Below, piece by piece: positions 35,134 through 44,508 of a DNA stretch of 64,000 bases. Position 1 is the first letter of the stretch. Each line of letters opens with the position of its first letter. The notes under the pieces were generated by a model. That model was not told the origin of the DNA. It searched no databases and saw nothing but the letters and a program-made list of their open reading frames with translations. The stretch comes from CAYNHF01 sp964397045. GTDB lineage: Bacteria > Actinomycetota > Acidimicrobiia > Spongiisociales > UBA5794. The position numbers and the translations under genes were made by a program. The DNA lies in the NCBI GenBank assembly GCA_964397045.1, contig CAYNHF010000034.1:124001-188000 (forward strand), read 5' to 3'.

Positions 35134-36975
35134 ATGGCCGGAAAGCAGCCGCCACTCGAAATCAGGGTCCCGGCGGCGTTCGATCAGTTCTACCGCGATC
35201 GGTACCCGAAAGTGGTCGTGCTCTCCTACGCGTTGTGTGGAGACCGCGGCACCGCAGAGCAGCTCGGCCAGGAAGCATTCCTGCGAGCGCAGCGGGATTG
35301 GGAGGAAGTGGGTCGCCTCGACGCTCCGGAGCGGTGGGTCGATCGGACGATCGTCAAACTGTCCGGGTCGGAATTGGCGCGCCGCCGAGCTGCGATGGCG
35401 ATCCGTCTTGGCCTGATCACACGGTCGGAGACGCTGGCATCGCTGGTTGATGCCGATTGCGAGGCATTCTGGAGGGAAGTGCGTGCACTCCCCGAGCGCC
35501 AGCAGGACGTCGTCACCCTCTTCTACCTCGGCAACGGCTCGATTGGTGGCATCGGTGAGATCCTGGGCATTCCCGAAACCGACGTGCGTGCCGCGCTCGA
35601 CGAAGGAGACAAGCGATTGGTCGCAGGCTTCTGGATGATGGATTCCAATTCGACGACACCGTACGACGAGCGGGCCGCGGCGGCCGGCGATGCGCTGCGC
35701 GCATCTGCCCGCGGCGGCCACGTGCCCGCCCTCGATGCCGTCACCAGGAGCCACCGTCTCGCGGGCAGAGCGGCGACGGCCGCAGGCGTCGCTGCCGCGA
35801 CCGCACTGCTGGTCGGTCTGCTCTTCCTGGTGAGCCTGATCGGTGGCGATTCGGTGGCGGCGACCGCAACGACCACGACGGCAGGCGAGTTCGTGATGCC
35901 TGCCGAGCTCTCGGTGGCCCACGACAACAGCCGATACGACTATGTGATCCGGTTTCCCTCTCGCTGGATCACCGCTCCGGAACACCTGACGACCGGCGCC
36001 CCGGAGTGGGAGGAGGTCTTCGCTGCAGGCACGGTGCTGTATTCAACGAGCAACTGGAGGTGCGATTCGCGTGCTCCTGCTGCGATGCGCAGCCTAACCG
36101 GTGACAACCTCCTGCTCGTGATTCAGGAACAGGTCACTTACACGCCGGGAGCCCTGCCTACCGTGGATGCGTTCGATCCGGGCGCCGGCACCCCCATCGT
36201 GCTGGACGGTGAGTGTTTCGCAGGCGGCGCTTCAGGCGGAGGGGTTGGATTCGAACGCGCCGGGCGTGGCTTCGTCGCCTGGTGGGGCTTCGGGACAGCC
36301 ACCACCACCGCGGATAGGAACGAGGTGTGGGCGGTGCTCGACTCATTCGAGCCCGAACCGAACTTGAGCGCGGCGGCAGATACGGCTGCGTACGAGTCGT
36401 CCGGCGCCTGCGGGGTCTCCAACATGCCGGAGGGCTGGCAAGACGATGCGTTTGCAGTGGGTCCGCTATGGCTGTGGACGAATGGTCCGCCGACTTCCAC
36501 GGGCGACGGCGATGTGTGGACCAAGACCATTGCCGTTGTCGAAGGGCGGGAGTCGGTGACGATCCGCGTTGCCGGAGGGGTGGCGGAAGACGCGTCTCAC
36601 CTCTTCGATCCGGATACGTGGACCGGAGGGCCCTACGTCGTCGCCGATGGGAAGTCGGCGGTCACCTTCCTGCCATGCGCCGACGCCTCTTCCCAGCACG
36701 TCGGCGGTTTCATCGCGCGCTCCGGCGTCGAGTGTGTTCCCTGGGACGTGCGGGTCGGCAACGAGGTGAGCCTGCGAGCGGTCATCCCTGTGCTCGGCGG
36801 AGACTGCTCCCCGGGTGGCTCCGCGGCGAGTGGCAACGAACCTGCCCGGATCCTCGACATCGGCGCCATGCTGGGTCTGACCAACGATTCCACGCTTGCG
36901 GTCGTCGACGTGGATTCCGGCGAGGTTGTGCACCACGAGCTGGAAGACACTTTCCATGCCATCGTGGCCGGGTAG
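35134..36975 (+). CDS. ECF sigma-like domain fused to a membrane-anchored outer domain
   Basis: About 613 residues. The N-terminal 170 look like a sigma-70 region 2 plus region 4 pair: AFDQFYRDRYPKVVVLSYAL, AEQLGQEAFLRAQRDW, then LPERQQDVVTLFYLG with a diverged helix-turn-helix (GEILGIPETDVRAAL). One membrane segment follows (about 216-238), then 370 outer residues with several cysteines and a Thr-rich neck. ATG 35134 has AGGAGG upstream; ATG 35116 is an alternative. If real, the sigma-like part stays tethered to the membrane unless cut. Confidence 0.7.
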   Translation: MAGKQPPLEIRVPAAFDQFYRDRYPKVVVLSYALCGDRGTAEQLGQEAFLRAQRDWEEVGRLDAPERWVDRTIVKLSGSELARRRAAMAIRLGLITRSETLASLVDADCEAFWREVRALPERQQDVVTLFYLGNGSIGGIGEILGIPETDVRAALDEGDKRLVAGFWMMDSNSTTPYDERAAAAGDALRASARGGHVPALDAVTRSHRLAGRAATAAGVAAATALLVGLLFLVSLIGGDSVAATATTTTAGEFVMPAELSVAHDNSRYDYVIRFPSRWITAPEHLTTGAPEWEEVFAAGTVLYSTSNWRCDSRAPAAMRSLTGDNLLLVIQEQVTYTPGALPTVDAFDPGAGTPIVLDGECFAGGASGGGVGFERAGRGFVAWWGFGTATTTADRNEVWAVLDSFEPEPNLSAAADTAAYESSGACGVSNMPEGWQDDAFAVGPLWLWTNGPPTSTGDGDVWTKTIAVVEGRESVTIRVAGGVAEDASHLFDPDTWTGGPYVVADGKSAVTFLPCADASSQHVGGFIARSGVECVPWDVRVGNEVSLRAVIPVLGGDCSPGGSAASGNEPARILDIGAMLGLTNDSTLAVVDVDSGEVVHHELEDTFHAIVAG

Positions 36976-37059
36976 CTCCCGAGCCAGGCCACCCGGGTTC
37001 GAGCCGTGGGCATCACCCCGACCTTCTCCCACCGCAGGCGGACCCGGTAGTCTCGCCAT

Positions 37060-37314
37060 ATGGCGTCCACCAATGACCGCTCCTGGACAAGAGCCTTCGG
37101 GTTCGGAGGAAGCAGCCGCGACCACGATCGCGACCGGTTCGATGAGCTGACCGAGCAGGCGGACGCAAGCGGTGTCAGGTGGCGTGACCTCACCGCGGAT
37201 GGGTATCGCCTCTCCAGCGACATGTATGTCGCCGGCCAACTCGTCCGATACGACTGGCGGTGGCGTGCCGCGGAGCTGCAGCGCAGACTCGATCTGACGG
37301 TCGGCGACGATTGA
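37060..37314 (+). CDS. Small hypothetical protein
   Basis: 84 residues, polar and Arg/Asp-rich with an aromatic patch DMYVAGQLVRYDWRWRAAE near the C-terminus. ATG 37060. No family recognised. Third-position GC is fitting for a gene, but support is modest. Confidence 0.45.
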   Translation: MASTNDRSWTRAFGFGGSSRDHDRDRFDELTEQADASGVRWRDLTADGYRLSSDMYVAGQLVRYDWRWRAAELQRRLDLTVGDD

Positions 37315-37477
37315 CCGCGTAGGGCAGACGGCAAGGCCGCGCAGCGGCGTGCGCGGTGCCCGACCTGAGTCTCTCCGCCAGTGAAGGCCCGCACCACTGG
37401 AGCGAACGCCACGACTCGACCGGCCGGGCACTTCCGGCATCAGGTTCGGGAAGAGAGTCGCAAGCCGCGGCTGCGAC

Positions 37478-38569
37478 TCAACCGTCCGCTCGCAGGTCTC
37501 GGGCCGCGGCGAGGAAGTTGGCCTCCACGCGAGCCACCTCCCGGTTCGCCTGACCCGGGGAGCCTGCGGCACGCAACGCCCTGGCATACAGCGTCGGTGC
37601 GGTGTTCGGACCCTGCCAGGCAGTGCCGCCCACGCGGAAGACGGCCCCCCGGTAGTACCGCTCAGTGAAGAGCAACATCAAGATGGCCGAGCCACGTGCC
37701 CGGCTGAGGAATGGCAGGGCGCTCGCTCGCAACAACTTGCCGAACGCCGGAACCTTCATCAGCGCCTCCACCAGCAGGGCACGACGCACCTGCAGGACCG
37801 CGGCGTGGCGCGCGGGAGTCTCGTGCTGCCCCAGCCAGTCGCGCAAATCCGAGTGATACGCCACCTCGCGCGCCAGGTCGCGTTCGATATCTCGTGTGAT
37901 GTTCGCCATCTGGATCAGCTCGCTGACCACCAGTGCATCATCCCGGCCTGCGTCGTTGATGCGGCCGGGGGTCATCAGCCGGAGCACGAATAGCGCTGGT
38001 TGCCCGATTACGTATCGGCAGTATCGGGAGCGCTGCTCTTCGGAGACCAGGACCCCGCCTTGTTGTTCAAATGTGTTTGAAGCCCAGGTCATCCCGTCCG
38101 CCATCGCAGCAATCAGCTCCACGATGCTCTTACGGTCATCAACAGACAGGGTCAGAAACACCTCATCGACCAGGCCGACTCGTTCCACCAGGAGGACATG
38201 AGCACGATCGCGATCGTCCGTTGCCCTGGCGGCCTCGAGCGCCGGAGCAGGGCCGGGTGGATCAATGGAGAAACGGGCCGCGAAACTCATCAGGGCGGTG
38301 CGTTGCGCCGCTGGATCCGGAATCAGGTCCTCGTAAGTGTCGAGCATTCGCGCGTAGAGGTAGGCGACTGCGGACGTCTGGGCCTGGCCGGCCGGCAGCA
38401 TGATGATGCTGGCCGCGAACGACCGGGCCGCGTGCGGCAACATCGCCCACACGAAGGCCTCCGGGCTGGTGATGCGCTCAAGACCCGCCAGGTCCGGCCG
38501 ATCCCGATCGACCACCAAACCTCGATAGAGCAGCTCGGGTCTGCGCAGAGAAAAGGGTATGCCCGCCAT
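37478..38569 (-). CDS. Squalene/phytoene synthase family protein
   Basis: 363 residues of the trans-isoprenyl diphosphate synthase, head-to-head branch. First Asp-rich motif ARMLDTYEDL (DTYED at 77-81), second motif NITRDIERDL near 220-229. Close groups are phytoene, squalene and HpnC/HpnD enzymes. No carotenoid or hopanoid genes are adjacent, so the product is open. Not in an obvious operon. Confidence 0.8.
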   Translation of the reverse strand: MAGIPFSLRRPELLYRGLVVDRDRPDLAGLERITSPEAFVWAMLPHAARSFAASIIMLPAGQAQTSAVAYLYARMLDTYEDLIPDPAAQRTALMSFAARFSIDPPGPAPALEAARATDDRDRAHVLLVERVGLVDEVFLTLSVDDRKSIVELIAAMADGMTWASNTFEQQGGVLVSEEQRSRYCRYVIGQPALFVLRLMTPGRINDAGRDDALVVSELIQMANITRDIERDLAREVAYHSDLRDWLGQHETPARHAAVLQVRRALLVEALMKVPAFGKLLRASALPFLSRARGSAILMLLFTERYYRGAVFRVGGTAWQGPNTAPTLYARALRAAGSPGQANREVARVEANFLAAARDLRADG

Positions 38570-38628
38570 CCGGCGAACCTAGCGCGACCCGAAGCCGCGT
38601 CGTTCGCACCGCAACCAACCCTGCACCG

Positions 38629-39402
38629 TCACGGCCGGGATCGGCGCGGAATCACTGCGACCCCGTCCGGCGTGGGCACCACATCAACGTAGGCGTCGTA
38701 ATAGCGGCGCACGTTGTTGGTCGTCACCACCTCGGCAGCCGATCCATCCGCCACGATCTCACCCTGAGCCATCAACACGATCCTCTCCGCGAATTGCCCC
38801 GCCAGAGTGAGGTCGTGCATGGCAGCCAGCACGGTAAGGCTGCGCTCACGGCGAGCGTCGCTGATCAGTTCGAGCGCCTGTTGGCGATGGCCGATGTCGA
38901 GCGCCGTCGTCGGTTCGTCGAGGAGCAGGACCGCGGGCTCCTGGGCGAGGGCGCGGGCCAGCACAGCACGCTGTTGTTCACCTCCGCTGAGGTCGGATAC
39001 GGGCCGACTGCGCAACTCGTCGAGTTCGAGCATGGTCATCGCCGCAGCGACTGCCTCGAGGTCTGCCGGTCCCTCTGCACCGAATATCGGCAGGTAGGGG
39101 GTGCGGCCCAGCAACACGTAGTCGGTCACCGTCATCCCGAACGGGAGAATGGGGTGCTGCGGAACCAGCGCAATCATCCGCGCCAACTCCCTGTGGTTGA
39201 GATCGGAGCGCGAGCGCCCTTCGACCTCGATCTTTCCGGATACGGCGACGATGCCGGCGATCGCACCGAGCAATGTGCTTTTGCCGGCACCGTTCGGTCC
39301 GATCAACCCGAGCCACTCACCCCCTGCCACTCGCAGATCGAGTCCGGAGATGATCTCCGTTGATCCGTAGCCGGCGCTGAGCCTCTCGACCACAACGCTC
39401 AT
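38629..39402 (-). CDS. btuD: BtuD-type ABC transporter ATPase
   Basis: 257 residues. Walker A GPNGAGKST (35-43), signature LSGGEQQRAVLARAL, Walker B VLLLDEPTTALDIGH, the last typical of the FecE/BtuD branch for iron chelates and B12. It is the last gene of a riboswitch-headed three-gene operon and overlaps btuC by 4 bases (ATGA). Confidence 0.88.
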   Translation of the reverse strand: MSVVVERLSAGYGSTEIISGLDLRVAGGEWLGLIGPNGAGKSTLLGAIAGIVAVSGKIEVEGRSRSDLNHRELARMIALVPQHPILPFGMTVTDYVLLGRTPYLPIFGAEGPADLEAVAAAMTMLELDELRSRPVSDLSGGEQQRAVLARALAQEPAVLLLDEPTTALDIGHRQQALELISDARRERSLTVLAAMHDLTLAGQFAERIVLMAQGEIVADGSAAEVVTTNNVRRYYDAYVDVVPTPDGVAVIPRRSRP

Positions 39403-40442
39403 CCGATCGACCCCCGGCTCGTCCGCAGCACGACGGCAAAGAACGGCGCGCCGACAAACGCCGTGATCACCCCGATGGGCAGTTCGGCCGGGGCTACCAG
39501 CGTCCTTGCCAGCAGATCAGCCACGATGAGAAACGAAGCACCAAACAACAAGGAAAGCGGCAGGAGCGAACGGTAGGCGGAGCCGACCAGCAGGCGGATA
39601 GTGTGCGGCACGATGATGCCGACGAAGGCGACCAGCCCGGTGACGGCTACTGCGGCCGCGGTGCCCAGGGTGGCGAAGATGACGACGACAAGGCGTACCC
39701 GGCTTACCCGGATGCCAAGGACGCGAGCTTCGGCATCGCCAACACTCATGACGTCGAGGCTGCGGCCGTAGATCAACAGCACCGTCGAGCTCACCACTAC
39801 GTACGGCAACACCAGCAAGACTTCGTCCCAACCGCTCGTTCCAAGCCGACCGAGAATCCAGGTGTAGATCTGGCGGAGTGCCTCGGCATTGCGCTGTTGG
39901 ATGAAGGTCTGTATTGCGGTGAAGAATGCTGCGATCGCAACCCCGGCGACGATGAGCGTTGCGGTCGTGCTGGTGCCGGACACCGAGAAGCCCAACAAAT
40001 AGGTGAGCACCACGGCTCCCAGTGCCCCGAAGAAGGCTGCGGCCGGCAAGAGAAGCGACACGCCGTCGAGTCTCCCGAAGACGATCACGATCGTCGCCCC
40101 TAAGCCCGCCCCGGCAGCAACCCCCAGCAGATACGGGTCGGCCAGCGGGTTGCGAAAGACTCCCTGATACGAAGCGCCCGCAATTGCCAACATGGCTCCG
40201 ACGAGCCCTGCGAGAACCACCCGCGGGATGCGCAGCTGCCACAAGATCGCATGCTGAGTGTCGCCGAGTGCCTCACCGCCTGCCGGCGAGACGGTCTGCA
40301 GCACGTCGGCGAGGATGGCGCCCAGCCGCAGACTCGCCGGACCCAGTGCTACTCCGAGCAGCACCGCCACCACCAGACTCACCCCGGCCGCGGCCCACCA
40401 CAGCCTCGACACCCGCATCGGTCGAACATCGGCTGCCCTCAC
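39399..40442 (-). CDS. btuC: BtuC/FecCD-type ABC permease
   Basis: About 347 residues with about ten membrane segments. Family blocks: ILWQLRIPRVVLAGLVGAML, the GASYQGVFRNPLADPYLLG loop, and the coupling region FVGIIVPHTIRLLVG. GTG 40442 is chosen, 7 bases past the btuF stop; an ATG at 40418 is the alternative. Works with the upstream binding protein and the downstream ATPase in cobalamin import. Confidence 0.88.
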   Translation of the reverse strand: MRAADVRPMRVSRLWWAAAGVSLVVAVLLGVALGPASLRLGAILADVLQTVSPAGGEALGDTQHAILWQLRIPRVVLAGLVGAMLAIAGASYQGVFRNPLADPYLLGVAAGAGLGATIVIVFGRLDGVSLLLPAAAFFGALGAVVLTYLLGFSVSGTSTTATLIVAGVAIAAFFTAIQTFIQQRNAEALRQIYTWILGRLGTSGWDEVLLVLPYVVVSSTVLLIYGRSLDVMSVGDAEARVLGIRVSRVRLVVVIFATLGTAAAVAVTGLVAFVGIIVPHTIRLLVGSAYRSLLPLSLLFGASFLIVADLLARTLVAPAELPIGVITAFVGAPFFAVVLRTSRGSIG

Positions 40443-40449
40443 GTGCCGT

Positions 40450-41457
40450 TCATCCCGCCTCACTCGTTGCCACGAGAATGGCGGCCACCTCGGCGAGGAG
40501 ATCGACGATCCGCGGGCCCCATCGACTGGCGACATCGTCTTCGAGTTCGACGATGCTGCCATCGGCGATCGCGGTGAGATTGCTCCACCCCGGTCGCTCC
40601 GAGACCGTGGTCGCGTCCTGGCCACAACACATCGTGTCTGCCAGCAGGATGACGTCGGGGTCGGCTTCGAGGATGAACTCAGCAGACAGCTGCGGATACC
40701 CGAAGTTCAGATCTGCTGCGCCGTCTGCGATGCTGATCATGCCGAGCAGGCTGTAGATCTCTCCGATGAAAGTGGTCGATGCGACTGAGTAGTAGGTGTC
40801 GTCGAGTTCGTGGTAGTAGCCGATCGGCTCATCGGTTGCGGGCAGCGTGGCAACGACCTCATCGATGTCCGCCTGCATCTGTTTGATGGTGGCTGCCGCT
40901 GCGTCACGGTTGCCGGTTGCGACTCCGAGTTGGAGCATCTGCTCGTAGGTATCTGCGATCGAGAGTGCGGCGCTCTGGACGAGCGTCGGGATGCCGAGGG
41001 CATCGAACGACGCAACCACGTCACCGGGGTCGAAAGACAACACAACCAAATCGGGTCCCAACTCCGCGATCGCCTCGACGTTTGGCTCGAAGGCACTGAG
41101 CGAGGTTGTCGGAGCCTCCGCCGGGTAGTCGGAAAGAGAGTCGGCGGCAATAACCTGATCACCGGCATCAATCGCAAACAGGATTTCCGTGGCCGTCGGC
41201 GAAAGCGAAACGACTGCCTCAGGCCTGGCGAGAATCTCCACGGCACCGTTGTCACCGGTCGCGATGGCGGGGAATTCGGCGCCGGCGATGGCGACCGTTG
41301 TCGTCGTAGCAGGCCCAGCGGTAGCCGAGGCCGGAGCGGCGGTCGTCGTGGTGACCTCCTCCCCGACTGCGTCGGTGGCGTCTTCGCTGGTGGCCCCACC
41401 GCAGGCGGTAGCCACCAGTGCAAGACCGAGGACGAGGCAGGTGGGGAAACGGGACAA
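40450..41457 (-). CDS. btuF: BtuF-type cobalamin-binding lipoprotein
   Basis: About 335 residues: signal peptide with lipobox ending ATAC (Cys19), a Thr/Ala spacer, then a helical-backbone binding fold of the BtuF/FepB class (VVSLSPTATEILFAIDAGD, DLVVLSFDPGDVVASFDALG). TTG 41457 is supported by GAGAGGAGG upstream. The gene follows a cobalamin riboswitch, which is the main reason for assigning B12 over iron-siderophore. Confidence 0.85.
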   Translation of the reverse strand: MSRFPTCLVLGLALVATACGGATSEDATDAVGEEVTTTTAAPASATAGPATTTTVAIAGAEFPAIATGDNGAVEILARPEAVVSLSPTATEILFAIDAGDQVIAADSLSDYPAEAPTTSLSAFEPNVEAIAELGPDLVVLSFDPGDVVASFDALGIPTLVQSAALSIADTYEQMLQLGVATGNRDAAAATIKQMQADIDEVVATLPATDEPIGYYHELDDTYYSVASTTFIGEIYSLLGMISIADGAADLNFGYPQLSAEFILEADPDVILLADTMCCGQDATTVSERPGWSNLTAIADGSIVELEDDVASRWGPRIVDLLAEVAAILVATSEAG

Positions 41458-41535
41458 CGCGGGGATCCTCCTCTCGGGAGGATCTGCCACCGGCCCTGGA
41501 GCCGCCCGTGCCGCCCTTCCTCCGAGGTCGGAAAC

Positions 41536-41692
41536 GAGGCTGCAGGCCAGGCGACCTGGCTGAGTCTGCTGCGGGGCAGCAGACATCACAGTTGCGGGAC
41601 AGCGCCGGACTCACACCGGACTTCGCTGGCTCCTACAGCGCCCGGGCGTCTTTCCCCGGGTACCGGAACCATACCCGGCTCGACTCCCTGCG
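41536..41692 (-). promoter_or_regulatory. Cobalamin (AdoCbl) riboswitch
   Basis: Read on the minus strand, the conserved B12 core is clear: GTCCGGTGTGAGTCCGGCG, then CTGTCCCGCAACTGTGATG, a variable hairpin TCTGCTGCCCCGCAGCAGA, and the B12 box CAGCCAGGTCGCCTGGC. Its ends are approximate. It lies 80 bases upstream of btuF on the same strand and should shut off the importer when cobalamin is plentiful. Confidence 0.92.
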
Positions 41693-41717
41693 TCTCATCC
41701 GATCGCGAGTCACCGCC

Positions 41718-43112
41718 TCAGCCGGAAGCCCCTTCTTGCTGAACGGATATCTTGCCGGCGTCTGCTGCGGCCTTGAAGGCGGAATAGTCCGATTCGTTCT
41801 GGTCGGCATAGGCAACCGAGAAGTCGGCCACTGCAGCATCGAAGGTGCCGCTGGAGCCCATGTAGGCCGCGATGGAGACCGGGTCCCCGCTGCGAGCATG
41901 CGAGCGTGCCAGCGTCCAACCGCATAGCCTGCCGTAGTTGGCCAATCGCTTCTTCCCGTAGTCCTCGGTATCCGCCGAACCCTTCATGTCCTTGAGCTGG
42001 CGCCAGTAGTAGTGGTGCCCCTGGGAACCCACCGTCCAACCGAGGAAGGAGTCGCTGGAAGACTGCATCAGCCGCTGGCCCCGCACGACCCGCTCGCCGT
42101 GGGTGGTGTAGGCGCTGGCAGGCAGGAACTCCTCGAGGACCGAATTGTTCGCTTCTTTGAGTTGAAGGAACAGAGGATCCCCTGCGTCCTTGCCGATGAA
42201 GAGGGCGATCAGGCAGCGAGTGCCGACGCTGCCCACCCCCACGACCTTGACGGCGATATCGGCTAGCTCGTAACGAGAGAGCAGCACCATCATTCGATCG
42301 TCGATCGTCGACTGATAATCGGCGAGGCTCTGCTTCAGGATCTCGCTTGTCTTGTCCGGGACGTCCGACTGCGGCAGGTCGCGCAACGGGACGAGGAGCG
42401 GCGGTTCCGACTTGATGCGGTACTTGCCGTCTTCCCGGTAGCCGATCTTCTTCAGCTCCTTCGCTGAATTGCGACCGCGGGCCTTCTTGGCGAACTTCTC
42501 GGCCTTCTTGTGGTCCTTCTCTGAGATCTCCTCTGCCCGCAGATCCTTGATCTCATCCTGAGTGGCCTGCGAATACCAGACGTCGAGGGCGGACATGCCT
42601 GCGAACTTGGTCATCGTCTCCCGGTATGCCTGCACCGCGGCTCTGGCTGAGTCGCGGGAGTCCGAGGCGCCAAAGTCGTTGTAGCGGGCAGCAATCACGA
42701 AGCTGGCCGCCATCCGCTTGAGATCCCATTCCCAGGGGCCGGGCAATGTCTCATCGAAGTCGTTGACATCGAACACGAGGTCGCGTTCCGGCGAGCCGTA
42801 CACTCCGAAATTCGCCAGGTGTGCGTCCCCGCAGATCTGGGCGTCGAAGCCGGTGGCTGGGGTGGTGGAGAGGTCGGAGGCCATGATCCGGGCCGCACCC
42901 CGGTAGAAGGCAAAGGAGCTCTCGAGCATCCGGCTGTGACGAATCGGAACCAGCGGCTGGAGCCGGCCCTCGTCCTGACCGGTGATGAGACTCACCGGAT
43001 CCGGACGGTCGGAACCAGGGCTCCACTTGCCGTGACTCGATCGAGGTACTTCTTTGCGGCGTGCCTTCGCCGCCGCTGCACGCTGCTTGTCACTTCCGCT
43101 CACATCGGCCAC
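41718..43112 (-). CDS. DUF2252 protein (kinase-like fold)
   Basis: 464 residues. DUF2252 pattern: VPIRHSRMLESSFAFYRGAA, then AQICGDAHLANFG and VFDVNDFDETLPGPWEWDL, which resemble the catalytic and metal loops of aminoglycoside-phosphotransferase-like kinases, and LARSHARSGD near the end. The substrate is unknown. GTG 43112 is chosen for its AAGGGG 6 bases upstream. Ends just before the riboswitch on the same strand but is not part of that unit. Confidence 0.82.
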   Translation of the reverse strand: MADVSGSDKQRAAAAKARRKEVPRSSHGKWSPGSDRPDPVSLITGQDEGRLQPLVPIRHSRMLESSFAFYRGAARIMASDLSTTPATGFDAQICGDAHLANFGVYGSPERDLVFDVNDFDETLPGPWEWDLKRMAASFVIAARYNDFGASDSRDSARAAVQAYRETMTKFAGMSALDVWYSQATQDEIKDLRAEEISEKDHKKAEKFAKKARGRNSAKELKKIGYREDGKYRIKSEPPLLVPLRDLPQSDVPDKTSEILKQSLADYQSTIDDRMMVLLSRYELADIAVKVVGVGSVGTRCLIALFIGKDAGDPLFLQLKEANNSVLEEFLPASAYTTHGERVVRGQRLMQSSSDSFLGWTVGSQGHHYYWRQLKDMKGSADTEDYGKKRLANYGRLCGWTLARSHARSGDPVSIAAYMGSSGTFDAAVADFSVAYADQNESDYSAFKAAADAGKISVQQEGASG

Positions 43113-43178
43113 ACGCACCCCTTCGCTTGCGGGCCTCCATCGTTGTACCACGACCCGTCAGGAAGCAAATGGAAGCAT

Positions 43179-43919
43179 TCAGCCACCCATGCCTCCCCCG
43201 ATGACGGCCGCCACCAGTAGGAGCAGCTGGATGGCGACCCACGCCCCAACCAGGCCGATGCCCACCCAGATGATGACGCGCACAACGCGGTCTGCTGCTT
43301 CTGCTGCAGGACTCGCGGTTCCGGCATCCGGCCCGAGGGCCGCCCGCTGCGCTCGTCGCCAACTCGACGAGAACACGAGGCCAATCAATGGCAGCGCAAC
43401 GATGGTGAGGCCGTGGAGCACCCCCGCCAGGAGGAAGAGGCCGGCCACCTTCGGCGTGGCGGCATTGAGCAACTCGCCCGTCGAGCCTCGCACCGGCGTC
43501 ACCTGAGCCAGCATCAGGATGTAAGCAGTCAGCGTCAGGTAGTAGGCGATGTCGATGAGACCCAAGAAGCGATCTCCGGTTGCAGGGTGGGCCGAGAACA
43601 CTGCTCCGGCGTACCCCTCTCCAAAACGGCGGATCACAGGACCCATCACTACCACGAAGCTCACCATGATGAAGTCGGCGGCTGCCTCGATGGACCACCA
43701 CGGTACGACCCACGTCCCCTCGACGCGATCGCTCGTCAATAGCAGCCAGGCGACGAGGATCGCGGCCCACGCAGCGCCGACCCCAATTGTCAGCAGCATT
43801 CGTGAGCGACGGGCGCGGTCTTCTTCGATCGATCGCTGCACCTTCGCGAAGAGGTCGGGACTCGGCGAGTATTCGTCTGCTGCTCTCAGGGCACCACGCA
43901 CCCGATCTTCAACGCTCAT
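43179..43919 (-). CDS. Membrane protein likely acting as anti-sigma factor
   Basis: 246 residues. A soluble N-terminal part of about 40 residues resembles the sigma-binding helices of anti-sigma factors (VEDRVRGALRAADEYSPSPD) but has no zinc motif. It is followed by about six membrane segments. The part from GPVIRRFGEGYAG through LIDIAYYLTLTAYILM to GVLHGLTIVALPLIG is clearly related to the protein at 44509-44907. Overlaps the ECF sigma gene by 11 bases. Confidence 0.65.
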   Translation of the reverse strand: MSVEDRVRGALRAADEYSPSPDLFAKVQRSIEEDRARRSRMLLTIGVGAAWAAILVAWLLLTSDRVEGTWVVPWWSIEAAADFIMVSFVVVMGPVIRRFGEGYAGAVFSAHPATGDRFLGLIDIAYYLTLTAYILMLAQVTPVRGSTGELLNAATPKVAGLFLLAGVLHGLTIVALPLIGLVFSSSWRRAQRAALGPDAGTASPAAEAADRVVRVIIWVGIGLVGAWVAIQLLLLVAAVIGGGMGG

Positions 43920-44424
43920 CCGCCACCTCCAATCGGTCTCGCAGCGCAGCCATGCCGCGGCGACAGTGGGTCTTCACCGAGTTGGGAGAAATTCCGAGGG
44001 TCTCGCCTATCTCGCGTTCGGTCAACTCGAAGTAGAAGCGCAGCACCATGCAGTCTCTCTGCCGGGATGGCAGGGAGCGCAGCCCTTCGAGCACGATGCG
44101 CTCGTCGTCGCCGGCGAGGATCCGGTCCTCAGGAGCTTCCGGCACGGCAGGTGGAGCCAGCGCCTCCTGGTGGCGGAGCGAGACCAGACCGCGCCGGTTG
44201 TGATCACGCGCCAGGTTGAGCACGATCGAACGCAGGTAGGGCGCCACCTTGCCGGGGTCCTTGATGCGATGGGCATTACGGTGCAGCCGGATGAAGGCTT
44301 CCTGCACGAGGTCTTCGGCCGCGTTGCGATCATCTGTGAATATGCGTGCCATACGTACGAGCGCAGCCCCTTCCTGTTGAAACAGCTCAGCCACGAGCGC
44401 GTCGCGATCGAGTGTGGCTCCCAT
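43909..44424 (-). CDS. ECF RNA polymerase sigma factor
   Basis: About 171 residues: region 2 (ALVRMARIFTDDRNAAEDLVQEAF), short linker, region 4 with LPSRQRDCMVLRFYFELT and a clean helix-turn-helix IGETLGISPNSVKTHCRR. Start uncertain: ATG 44424 starts just before the conserved part, with no strong Shine-Dalgarno; an upstream TTG at 44499 would add 25 residues. Overlaps the putative anti-sigma gene downstream. Confidence 0.88.
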   Translation of the reverse strand: MGATLDRDALVAELFQQEGAALVRMARIFTDDRNAAEDLVQEAFIRLHRNAHRIKDPGKVAPYLRSIVLNLARDHNRRGLVSLRHQEALAPPAVPEAPEDRILAGDDERIVLEGLRSLPSRQRDCMVLRFYFELTEREIGETLGISPNSVKTHCRRGMAALRDRLEVADER

Positions 44425-44508
44425 CAATACGTGTGTTGTCTGCTCGCCCTCCACATGGGTACAGACGAGCGGCAAGCGACGGGGGGTGACATATGCCAAT
44501 CCGCCGCG

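Noticed and set aside
36985..37030. GGGTTCGAGCC as a T-arm of a tRNA
   Set aside because: No matching acceptor, D or anticodon arms around it.
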